Of a stretch of DNA of 32,098 nt, positions 15,786 to 22,876 are shown in pieces. Numbering within the stretch: position 1 is the first letter of the stretch; every line of letters begins with the position of its first letter. The notes under the pieces were generated by a model that ran no database searches, was not told the origin of the DNA, and saw nothing but the letters and a program-made list of their open reading frames with translations. The DNA comes from JBFHIZ01 sp041596215 (GTDB lineage: Bacteria; Bacillota; Clostridia; Lachnospirales; Lachnospiraceae): assembly GCA_041596215.1 (NCBI GenBank), contig JBFHIZ010000024.1, forward strand, positions 1-32,098, in the 5' to 3' direction. The position numbers and the translations under genes were made by a program.

Positions 15786-16838
15786 TTACTGTATAAGCTC
15801 TGTAAAACCAGAACTGTATTTTTCGGAACTATCTTTAAATACCCACATGGACTCTACTCCATCTAATGATTCGATTAATTCCAACCCTTTCTCGTAAGGC
15901 ATATTAAATATTGCTGTAGAAAGTGCATCCGCCAACCCAGAATTCTCACATACAATCGATACGGCAACAAAATAATCTGCTGGCATAAGTGTTTCTGGAT
16001 CAATAATATGATGATATTGTTTTCCATCAACTACATAATAACGCTCATAAATTCCACTTGTTACTAAAGACTCCTCCGAAAAGCTAAGAATATGAAGTGT
16101 TGTTTCTTCACTTGATAAATCTGGATTTTGGATACCCACACTCCATGGCACCCTTTCCCCTTCACTATTCAGCTTCAATCCAAAGGACCTTACATTCCCA
16201 CCAACAGAAATTGTGGCATTTACAAGCCCATCTTCTTTTATTTTCTCCACAACCTTTTCAACTGCATATCCTTTTGCAATTGCTCCAACATCTAAACTCA
16301 TTTCAGGATCCACTAAATATACCGTGGATGCTTCTTGATCGATAATCAATTGATTTATATCCGTATGTTCTACTTTACTTTGTAAAAGAGAAAAATCTGG
16401 AAGTGTTGCATTTTCTGGGTCATCAAGTCCTTCTGTTCGATGATCATGCCATTCGGATAAAACTGCTCCATAAGCAATATTTACTTTTCCGTCCGTTAAT
16501 GCATACATTTCTTTGGAATACAATAAAAAATCAATAATAATCGGATCCACCTTTACCGGTTCGATCCCTGCATTGTCATTTATGGTTTTCATATTATGAA
16601 TCCCATCATATTCTTCATATATATCAAACAGACGATTATATTCATCCAGATAATCATATATCATCTGGCTATACTCTGTAAATTCTTCTTTATTATCTGC
16701 ATATCCAACAATTGTAGTAACTGTATCAAACAATTCCAAGAAACTAGCAGAATAGCGATTACTCATATCGGTAGAACATGAAGTCATGCTAAACAGTATC
16801 CCAAAAACTAATATTATAATTCCAAATTTTTTTTTCAC
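15786..16838 (-). CDS. fmnB: ApbE-family FAD:protein FMN transferase, lipoprotein
   Basis: Transfers FMN from FAD to a threonine of target proteins outside the membrane; the expected target is the FMN-bind lipoprotein encoded just upstream. The lipobox ends at Cys21 (SMTSC). ApbE features follow: LFDTVTTIVGY, the SLDVGAIAKGYAVEK block at 181-195, ISVGGNVRSFG near 210-220, YHHIIDPETLMPA near 265-277, and the metal-binding Asp294 and Thr298 in GLADALSTAIF. Length (350) is normal. The start codon is GTG, 8 nt after AGAGG. A strong terminator separates it from pplA, so fmnB-eetA-eetB may have their own promoter, although none is clear in the 100 nt upstream. Confidence 0.92.
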   Translation of the reverse strand: MKKKFGIIILVFGILFSMTSCSTDMSNRYSASFLELFDTVTTIVGYADNKEEFTEYSQMIYDYLDEYNRLFDIYEEYDGIHNMKTINDNAGIEPVKVDPIIIDFLLYSKEMYALTDGKVNIAYGAVLSEWHDHRTEGLDDPENATLPDFSLLQSKVEHTDINQLIIDQEASTVYLVDPEMSLDVGAIAKGYAVEKVVEKIKEDGLVNATISVGGNVRSFGLKLNSEGERVPWSVGIQNPDLSSEETTLHILSFSEESLVTSGIYERYYVVDGKQYHHIIDPETLMPADYFVAVSIVCENSGLADALSTAIFNMPYEKGLELIESLDGVESMWVFKDSSEKYSSGFTELIQ

Positions 16839-16935
16839 AATCTTTACCTCTTTTATTTGATTTCTTCATTTTACTAAAAAAACGAGAAAAAAGCACCTAT
16901 TTTTTATATTAAGTAAAACTAACTATCATCTCTTT

Positions 16936-16978
16936 AAAAAAACATACAGGAAATTGCAAATGCAATTCCTGTATGTTT
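16936..16978 (-). terminator. Terminator after pplA
   Basis: Arms 16940-16957 and 16962-16978 form a 17-bp stem with one bulged base and an AAAT loop. The A-run at 16936-16942 becomes the U-run on the minus strand. It lies between pplA and fmnB, splitting the electron-transfer locus into two transcription blocks. Confidence 0.85.
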
Positions 16979-17026
16979 ATCATTCTTATCCATCTTTAAC
17001 TATAGATTTTCATTCGTAACAATTAA

Positions 17027-18097
17027 TTATTTCGTTGCATTTTCGATAGCTGCACTTACGATAGAAACAAATGGAGATACATGTACGGTTACAGAGCTTA
17101 CTAAATCTGCATCTGCTGCATGTCCTTCTTCATCAATAGCAATTCCTGCTACTTCATCTGCTGTTTTTCCAAGTACATATGCTGAAAATGCATCAGATTC
17201 TTCAAACCATTCTTTTGAAATCGAAGAAGCTCCTCTTAATCCATAATCTTCACCAAGTTCACGTTTTGTAGATGGTCCAACGGTTAAGTCTGTTGTAATT
17301 GTTCCTGTTGCATCAAAGTTTACTTTTCCTTGAGACATATCAATGTAGCTGCTTGTTACAACGCCATCTGCATTTACGGTTACAACACCATATGTTGAAT
17401 ATGCCATTGCTAAACCATCTGCATCAGCTGTTGCATCACTTGAATCTGTAATTTCTGTAGAAACTGCTAAACCAAGCATATCTGTGCTAGCTGCTCCTAA
17501 GTTTTGAGCATTTACAACTGCTTTTTCAACACCTTCAATAAAATCTCCGATGTGAACAGTCACGGATGCTACTAAATCTGCATCTGCTGCAAGACCTGCA
17601 TCATCAACTGCAATTCCAGCTACTTCATCTGCTGTTTTTCCAATTACATATGCTGCAAAAGCATCTGCTTGCTCATACCATTCTTTTCCAATTTCTGATA
17701 CAGCTTTCATTCCGTATTCTTCACCAAGTTGTCTTTTTGATTTTACTTCTGAAGTAAGATCTGTTGTAATAACACCTTCGTTTGAAAAGTTGATTTTTGT
17801 TTGAGCCATGTCGATTGCACAATCAATAATTGTTCCATCTTCATCTACAAGTACTCCTACTACAAATGAATTCACTTGAGCTAAACCATCTTCTTCAGCA
17901 GTTGCTGATGTAGAACTATCAATTGATGAAATTACAGCTAAACCTGTTTTGGCTGCTCCTTCTTCCATTGTTTCTTCTGTTGCTTCCTCCATGTTATTTG
18001 TTGCATTCATGTTTTCTGCATTTTCATTTGTGTTTCCACAAGCCGTAAGTGCTCCAATCATAAGAGCCATACTTAATAATAAAACTATTTTCTTCAT
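17027..18097 (-). CDS. pplA: PplA-like lipoprotein with two FMN-bind repeats
   Basis: Surface electron carrier expected to hold two covalently bound FMN groups. The lipobox ends at Cys20 (ALTAC), followed by an Asn/Glu/Met-rich linker to about residue 50. Two homologous domains follow (about 51-200 and 208-356) with matching blocks: TTDLT, KRQLGEEYGM against KRELGEDYGL, YVIGKTADEVAGIA against YVLGKTADEVAGIA, and DADLVASVTVHI against DADLVSSVTVHV. The last block sits where FMN-bind domains carry the flavin attachment motif, so Thr180 and Thr337 are the candidate attachment residues. It lies 72 nt after dmkA and ends at a strong terminator. The fmnB gene downstream is the expected modifying enzyme. 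In Listeria the corresponding protein carries electrons to extracellular acceptors such as ferric iron. Confidence 0.9.
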   Translation of the reverse strand: MKKIVLLLSMALMIGALTACGNTNENAENMNATNNMEEATEETMEEGAAKTGLAVISSIDSSTSATAEEDGLAQVNSFVVGVLVDEDGTIIDCAIDMAQTKINFSNEGVITTDLTSEVKSKRQLGEEYGMKAVSEIGKEWYEQADAFAAYVIGKTADEVAGIAVDDAGLAADADLVASVTVHIGDFIEGVEKAVVNAQNLGAASTDMLGLAVSTEITDSSDATADADGLAMAYSTYGVVTVNADGVVTSSYIDMSQGKVNFDATGTITTDLTVGPSTKRELGEDYGLRGASSISKEWFEESDAFSAYVLGKTADEVAGIAIDEEGHAADADLVSSVTVHVSPFVSIVSAAIENATK

Positions 18098-18169
18098 AAT
18101 GTCCTCCTCGTCTTCTTGACGTTTTTTATATTCAATTCCATAAATGGATGAATACCATAGTTATTGTTT

Positions 18170-19084
18170 TTAGTTTCCTATATTATTTAACATAATCGAT
18201 AGAAAAATAGAAATGCTATTACCTACCATAATTATGATAAAATTCAAAATACTTAAATTAAATGTGGATTCCTTATCCTGTTTCTTTCTAAACATATTTA
18301 TATTCTTTTGTACTGGTATAATTGTAATTAATGATATTAATGTAACAGGTGAAAGTACATGTAAGATAACCATCCCAATCATAGAAACATATGTACTATA
18401 ATACAATCCTGAAAATAATGGAAGTGCCATCTTCCCAATATAATAAGGCAATGTAAATCGCTTTACAGCTATATCTTTTTGTAAATCACATATATTGTTT
18501 GCCAACATAATATTTGCAGTCACTGCAAATGGTGTTACTGAAAATAAGATAAGCACTAAAATTGGAATCATTTGAAAGGATAAATTTAGTGTTTGCATCT
18601 GTATCGAATAGGATATATATGTTCCCAACGGTGCATTAATGTATAAAACAAGAAAAGGAATCATAAATCCATAAAAAAATCCCGATGCCATTTCACCAAG
18701 TGGCATTCTTGAAATAGGTATTGGTCCATACGTATATAGAACCCCCGCAAGGAAACAAAGCATTCCCAATAACAAAACAATCAAATCGGTAGCAAAAGCC
18801 AATGTTAATCCAAGTACTGTACTAATAATAAATAATATATAAATGATATTTCGTGCTTCTTTTCTACCGAAAGCCAAAATCTGTCCATTATCCAATGTGT
18901 CAATATAATTATTAATTGCGGTAGTCGTAAGATCAAAAAATAACATCGACATAAAAAATAAAATCGTTTTATCCCATTGTATTTCGTGATTTTGATATAA
19001 AACAAAAGCTATGGAAAATAAAAATGTCAAAGTACTTGTTATTTTTGTTTTAATCTCTACAAACTCCAAAAATTTAGCAATCAA
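18170..19084 (-). CDS. dmkA: UbiA-family prenyltransferase, DmkA (MenA-like)
   Basis: Membrane enzyme expected to attach a polyprenyl chain to 1,4-dihydroxy-2-naphthoate, making demethylmenaquinone for the electron-transfer chain. It is a multi-helix protein with the two Asp-rich sites: NNYIDTLDNG in the first half and NNICDLQKDIAVKR in the second. A longer frame opens at 19177 and would overlap dmkB by 82 nt. AGGAGG lies 7 nt before a TTG at 19084, 11 nt after the dmkB stop, and translation from there gives a 304-residue protein starting with the first membrane helix. I prefer this TTG start. No menaquinone methyltransferase or other men genes are in the window, so the naphthoate precursor must be made elsewhere in the genome or taken up. 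Confidence 0.85.
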   Translation of the reverse strand: MIAKFLEFVEIKTKITSTLTFLFSIAFVLYQNHEIQWDKTILFFMSMLFFDLTTTAINNYIDTLDNGQILAFGRKEARNIIYILFIISTVLGLTLAFATDLIVLLLGMLCFLAGVLYTYGPIPISRMPLGEMASGFFYGFMIPFLVLYINAPLGTYISYSIQMQTLNLSFQMIPILVLILFSVTPFAVTANIMLANNICDLQKDIAVKRFTLPYYIGKMALPLFSGLYYSTYVSMIGMVILHVLSPVTLISLITIIPVQKNINMFRKKQDKESTFNLSILNFIIIMVGNSISIFLSIMLNNIGN

Positions 19085-19095
19085 TCTAACACCTC

Positions 19096-20061
19096 CTAAA
19101 CGTCCATTTCTATTCCATTCTTTCCTGTGGACTTTAAAAGTATCGTTTTCATTTGTTCTTTTTTTACTTCCGAACAATTTAAATCATTGATTTCTTTTTT
19201 TGCTTTTTCAAAATAGCGTTTCATAATACGCTTTGTATATTCAATTCCACCTGACTTATCTACCGCTTCATTAATATCTTTTCTAGTAATTTTCCCTTTT
19301 ATAGCCTTTTCTTTAAATTTAGGGAACTTGTCAAATGCGTAAATCAAAGGAAGTGTAATTACTCCTTGTTCATAATCTGATTGAACTGGCTTCTTTGCTT
19401 TTATTACCGTCTTATCAAAATCCAAACAATCATCTTGTAATTGAAAAATAAGGCCAACATAATTTCCTATTCTTCGATATTTCTTACTTTCTTTTTTTGA
19501 AAATTCACCCAATAATGCACCTGCAAAAAAAGATGCTTCAAAAAGTGCTGCTGTTTTTCCTGAAATTATTTTAATATACTCAAAGACAGACAACTCTAAG
19601 TTCCAATTATTTACATGTTGTAAAAGCTCACCTAAGCAAAGTCTTCGAATATAATCTGAAATACTCAAACTTGTATTTTCATTATCACTTGGAATCCCAG
19701 AAACCATATGTAATGCCACACTCAACAAATAGTCACCACAGATCACTGCAGTACGCTTTCCATATTTCTTTTGAAGAGTTTCTTCTCCTCTTCTAATATC
19801 CGCATTGTCTATAACATCATCATGAACTAATGACGCTAAATGAATAATTTCTATTGCAGCGGCTGCTTTTATAGCAGCCTCCGCAATCAAACCTTCTTCA
19901 TCTTGGTTCACAACAAGAACTGATGTTGCACGAATCATTTTACCTCTTGAACCTGATAAATGCGTCAAATATTCATTAATAACTTTAGGTGATCTGGTAA
20001 GTGCATTTTTTATTTCTTTATTTACCTGTTCAATGGATTCATCAAACGTAAATTTCTCCAT
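19096..20061 (-). CDS. dmkB: Polyprenyl diphosphate synthase, DmkB
   Basis: Builds the long isoprenoid chain used by DmkA. The two Asp-rich metal sites are DDVIDNAD (81-88) and DDCLD (210-214), with HLASLVHDD before the first and YVGLIFQLQ before the second. The length (321) is that of a trans-prenyl synthase large subunit. The residues before the first Asp-rich site are small (EIIHLASLV), which fits long-chain products, though chain length cannot be stated. GGAGG precedes the ATG. It lies 17 nt after ndh2 and 11 nt before dmkA, so the three are very likely one transcript. Confidence 0.92.
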   Translation of the reverse strand: MEKFTFDESIEQVNKEIKNALTRSPKVINEYLTHLSGSRGKMIRATSVLVVNQDEEGLIAEAAIKAAAAIEIIHLASLVHDDVIDNADIRRGEETLQKKYGKRTAVICGDYLLSVALHMVSGIPSDNENTSLSISDYIRRLCLGELLQHVNNWNLELSVFEYIKIISGKTAALFEASFFAGALLGEFSKKESKKYRRIGNYVGLIFQLQDDCLDFDKTVIKAKKPVQSDYEQGVITLPLIYAFDKFPKFKEKAIKGKITRKDINEAVDKSGGIEYTKRIMKRYFEKAKKEINDLNCSEVKKEQMKTILLKSTGKNGIEMDV

Positions 20062-20078
20062 TTCTTGCCTCCAGCCCC

Positions 20079-22091
20079 TTAATCTTGATATAAATAGGAT
20101 TTACGTACAATAGGTAATTTTTTCCAAGCTCTTTTTAATGCTGGCATCGCATAATAATCTAATCCAAGTGTTCTACCTGCTCCTATTAATACTGCAATTG
20201 CTGCGAACACCATCCAAAATGTGCTTAAGTATAGTCCCGTTGTACATACAAACATAATCTGTAAAACAAGGGAGAATGCAGCTGCAGGAGATGATAATAA
20301 TCCTCCCATCAATGCTAACCCTATTAAAATTTCTGCAACAACAATAAATATTTGCATTGCAAGTTGTACCCCGTCATTTGGTAATATAAAACGATCAACA
20401 AACCAATTCATAACTGGCACATCTAATTTAAATGCAAAATCGCTAATTGTCGAAGATGCAAGTTCTGTCCCTGATACAAAAATCATTCGAAACAATCCAA
20501 TAATATTCCAATTAAAAATCAAAGTTCCTGAAGACACTGCTGCTGCCGCACCTTCTGCTGCACCAGTTGCAGAGCTAACTGCATCCGCTGCTGCTGCAAC
20601 TTCTGTTGCTGCACTAGCAACATCACCCGTTGCTGCTGTCGTTGTAATATTTAAAATAGAATCATACCATCCTTGAGCGCCACCGAAAAAAGCATCTAAT
20701 TTTGGCTCATTCATCCATCCTTCAACAATCTTCATAATTCCTTCAAATACCCATACGGCTCCTAAAAAGAAACGTAAAGGGACAAGCAAAAAACTTGGTG
20801 TACGATTTGAAAAATGTCCACCCAAAAAGCTTCTTCGATTTCTTATGGTAAAGAATTCATGTTTAATATAACTAAACACTTTATTCCACCCAAGCACTTG
20901 AATAAAATATATCACATTAATAAAATGCTTTGATAACATTGCGAAAAATGAAGCCAAACTAAAGAAATGTCCTGGAAATCCAACATGTGCTACGGCATAA
21001 CGGCCACCAATCGAGACCATAACCCCATGAAATGCAGGTTTATATGCTTCCATATCTCCACTTTCTTTTAATGCACACAAAATATTATGTGCTGCTACAT
21101 CTGCACTTTGTTCACAATTTTCAACCATTTGAGGAACTGGTGTTTCTTCTCCCTCTGGAACATAATACATATTATCGCCTATTACATATACACTTTCATC
21201 TTTGGTCGAACGTAAAAATTCATCTACTGGAATTCGTCCACCTCTTTGTTTTTCTAAAGAATCTGCTGCATTTACAGTAATATCTGAGCTTTGAATTCCA
21301 GCTCCCCAAATAACCGTATGCGCAACTTTAAGAACTTCTTCCCCATTTACTTTTAGTCCAACTTCATCTTCACTAACTTTTGAAACAAAGGTATTCATAC
21401 TAAGTTGCACATTCATTTTTTTAAGTCTTCTGGTTACTTTATCTGATAATTTTTCAGGCATATTAGGAATTGGTCTACTTAATCCATCCACACATACCAT
21501 CGTCACTTCATCTCGGTCAAGTTCAAACTTCTCACATAATAAAGGTACATACTCTGCAAGTTCTCCAACCATTTCAATTCCGGTAAATCCCGCACCAATA
21601 ATGTAAAAAGTTAATAATTTTTTCCGTTCTTCTTCATTCTTTTCTTTTGCAGCTTTTCGGAAAGTATTTAAAATATGATCTTTTAATAAAATTGCATCTT
21701 CATATGACCATAATTTAAAAGCATGCTCTTCCACACCTGGAATACCATAAAATGTTGGTTTTGAACCAGCTGCTATTACTAAGTAATCGTAATCATAGGC
21801 CATTTCACTTCCAACTACTTGCTTATCATCAAAATTAATCTCTTTTACTGTATCCAATACTACATTTACTTTTCTTTCTGCAAATACTTTTTTTAGACTA
21901 ATTTTAATACTATCTTCATCAACTCTTCCTGCTGCCACTTCATGAAGTTCCGTCAGCATTGTATGGAATGGATTCTTGTCAATGATTGTAATCTCTACGT
22001 CCTGCAGTTTTTGTTTCTTTGCTCTTCTTGCAATTTTTTTTGCAGTAAGAATCCCTGCATAGCCAGCTCCTACAATTACTATTTTTTTCAT
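20079..22091 (-). CDS. ndh2: Type II NADH dehydrogenase with C-terminal DoxX-like membrane domain
   Basis: Oxidises NADH and reduces demethylmenaquinone at the membrane, the entry point of the electron-transfer route. The FAD site GAGYAG is at 8-13, the NADH site GAGFTG at 166-171, and the FAD-phosphate region VYVIGDNMYY at 301-310. The usual NDH-2 ends near residue 410-420; here about 240 more residues form several membrane helices resembling DoxX proteins. The added part holds an Ala-rich low-complexity segment at about 484-531, between a first helix (432-452) and the later ones. NDH-2 proteins with a C-terminal membrane extension are known from flavin-based electron-transfer loci. AAGGAG precedes the ATG. 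It is first in ndh2-dmkB-dmkA-pplA and divergent from the hxlR gene. Confidence 0.9.
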   Translation of the reverse strand: MKKIVIVGAGYAGILTAKKIARRAKKQKLQDVEITIIDKNPFHTMLTELHEVAAGRVDEDSIKISLKKVFAERKVNVVLDTVKEINFDDKQVVGSEMAYDYDYLVIAAGSKPTFYGIPGVEEHAFKLWSYEDAILLKDHILNTFRKAAKEKNEEERKKLLTFYIIGAGFTGIEMVGELAEYVPLLCEKFELDRDEVTMVCVDGLSRPIPNMPEKLSDKVTRRLKKMNVQLSMNTFVSKVSEDEVGLKVNGEEVLKVAHTVIWGAGIQSSDITVNAADSLEKQRGGRIPVDEFLRSTKDESVYVIGDNMYYVPEGEETPVPQMVENCEQSADVAAHNILCALKESGDMEAYKPAFHGVMVSIGGRYAVAHVGFPGHFFSLASFFAMLSKHFINVIYFIQVLGWNKVFSYIKHEFFTIRNRRSFLGGHFSNRTPSFLLVPLRFFLGAVWVFEGIMKIVEGWMNEPKLDAFFGGAQGWYDSILNITTTAATGDVASAATEVAAAADAVSSATGAAEGAAAAVSSGTLIFNWNIIGLFRMIFVSGTELASSTISDFAFKLDVPVMNWFVDRFILPNDGVQLAMQIFIVVAEILIGLALMGGLLSSPAAAFSLVLQIMFVCTTGLYLSTFWMVFAAIAVLIGAGRTLGLDYYAMPALKRAWKKLPIVRKSYLYQD

Positions 22092-22170
22092 TTTATTTTT
22101 CTCCTTATATCATTTATTCTTTATCATACTAATTTAATAGGTTTTTAGGACTCTAAAACACATGAAATTA

Positions 22171-22220
22171 CAGATTACGCATTTTTCTCCTATAACAATA
22201 GGATTATTCCTCATAATCTG
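22171..22220 (-). other. Structured ndh2 mRNA leader
   Basis: In the minus-strand RNA, CAGAUUAUG and CGUAAUCUG form a 9-bp outer stem including one G-U pair. Inside it UCCUAU and AUAGGA form a 6-bp hairpin with a UGUU loop. The hairpin contains the AGGAG that precedes a short frame (ATG at 22182, product MRNL, stop at 22168). It resembles no riboswitch I know. Confidence 0.35.
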
Positions 22221-22230
22221 TTATAATAAC

Positions 22231-22273
22231 TATCATACCTTTAAATTATAACATAAATCACAAAAGTATGATA
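22231..22273 (-). promoter_or_regulatory. Predicted ndh2 promoter flanked by inverted half-sites
   Basis: On the minus strand TGTTATAAT forms an extended -10 (TATAAT at 22250-22245), putting the start near 22238 and giving a leader of about 147 nt. TATCATAC lies on its upstream side (22273-22266) and GTATGATA on its downstream side at the start point (22238-22231). The half-sites are exact inverted copies 27 nt apart and bracket the -10, which suits a repressor. Confidence 0.5.
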
Positions 22274-22343
22274 TCTCCGTTCTTCAATTACTAGATTATA
22301 CTATCTTGTTATTCTTTTCACAAGTAGGTACTTTTTAGAAACC

Positions 22344-22362
22344 TGGTATACTTTTGTATACC
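22344..22362 (+). promoter_or_regulatory. Palindromic operator overlapping the predicted hxlR promoter
   Basis: GGTATAC, TTTT, GTATACC (22345-22362) is a perfect 7-bp inverted repeat. The plus-strand TGGTATACT within it is an extended -10, which would place the start near 22359 and suggests autoregulation. A wider CCTGG/CCAGG pair at 22342-22346 and 22368-22372 adds symmetry. Confidence 0.55.
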
Positions 22363-22435
22363 TTTAACCAGGGCTTGCAGTTCCGCCACAATTTTTTTTC
22401 ATTTTATATCTTATGCTACGAAAGGATTATGTTTT

Positions 22436-22867
22436 ATGACAGATAAAATAAAATTACATGACGATTGCTTTATGAGAGAAACTTGTTTGCAAGAGGACAT
22501 CTGTCCTTTAGCACTAACATACAATTTATTATCCGGAAAAAGGAAAATAATCATTTTATGGTTTTTAAGCAATCGCATATTACGATTTAGTGAAATTCAA
22601 AAAAAAATGCCAGACATTACTAAAAAAATGCTTACCAAACAGTTACGTGACCTTGAGTCCGATCATTTAATTATGCGACATGTTTATCCGACGGTTCCGC
22701 CGAAAGTCGAATATGAAATTACAGAAATAGGGAAAAAATTTATCCCCGTCATGGAAATGATGCATCATTTTGGTGCGTCATATATAGAAGAATATCGTGA
22801 TGAAATTGAACAGAAAAGACCAAGTAAAGACACAAAAGATATTTGCAAAGAAGAAACTGATTTTTAA
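22436..22867 (+). CDS. HxlR-family (DUF24) transcriptional regulator
   Basis: A winged-helix DNA-binding regulator of 143 residues with the HxlR core: CPLALTYNLLSGKRKIIILWFL (about 23-44), FSEIQKKMPDITKKMLTKQLRDLESDHLI (51-79) and wing residues ending VEYEITEIGK (91-100). The N-terminus has Cys11, Cys17 and Cys23, and there is a further Cys127. Characterised members of this family in Bacillus sense quinones, aldehydes or disulfide stress through N-terminal cysteines. Being divergent from ndh2, with palindromes over both predicted promoters, it is the best candidate to control the electron-transfer genes in response to quinone or redox state; this is inferred. AAAGGA precedes the ATG. Its stop is only 9 nt from that of the convergent ABC binding-protein gene. 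Confidence 0.9.
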   Translation: MTDKIKLHDDCFMRETCLQEDICPLALTYNLLSGKRKIIILWFLSNRILRFSEIQKKMPDITKKMLTKQLRDLESDHLIMRHVYPTVPPKVEYEITEIGKKFIPVMEMMHHFGASYIEEYRDEIEQKRPSKDTKDICKEETDF

Positions 22868-22876
22868 AATGAACTA

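Larger units (their letters stand above)
22092..22435. promoter_or_regulatory. Divergent control region between ndh2 and the hxlR-type gene
   Basis: This 344-nt stretch has no convincing protein gene. It holds a perfect 7-bp inverted repeat at 22345-22362, TATCATAC-type half-sites at 22122-22129, 22231-22238 and (inverted) 22266-22273, a predicted minus-strand -10 at 22250-22245, and a structured leader with a possible four-codon reading frame at 22168-22182. Each is listed or discussed separately. The close link of half-sites to both predicted start points suggests control by the adjacent HxlR-type regulator. Confidence 0.55.

Noticed and set aside
17890..17925. DSSTSAT near the start of the first PplA repeat as the flavin attachment motif
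   Set aside because: It fits the loose consensus, but lies at the start of the domain; the second repeat does not keep it, whereas DLV(A/S)SVT at the domain end is kept in both.
19085..19177. Extended 335-residue reading of dmkA
   Set aside because: The extra 31 residues overlap dmkB by 82 nt and are polar and unlike UbiA proteins. AGGAGG is correctly placed for a TTG at 19084.
20221..20676. Plus-strand 151-codon frame opposite the ndh2 C-terminal region
   Set aside because: It is the mirror of the Ala-rich and hydrophobic part of ndh2; repeated GCA/GCT codons leave the opposite strand open. No ribosome site was found.
22092..22260. FMN riboswitch upstream of the electron-transfer genes
   Set aside because: None of the conserved FMN-element blocks were found; the leader is short and has a simple two-stem fold.
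22092..22435. Mobile-element ends or attachment sites around the EET locus
   Set aside because: No transposase, integrase, target duplication or long terminal repeat was seen; the inverted repeats fit promoter operators better.
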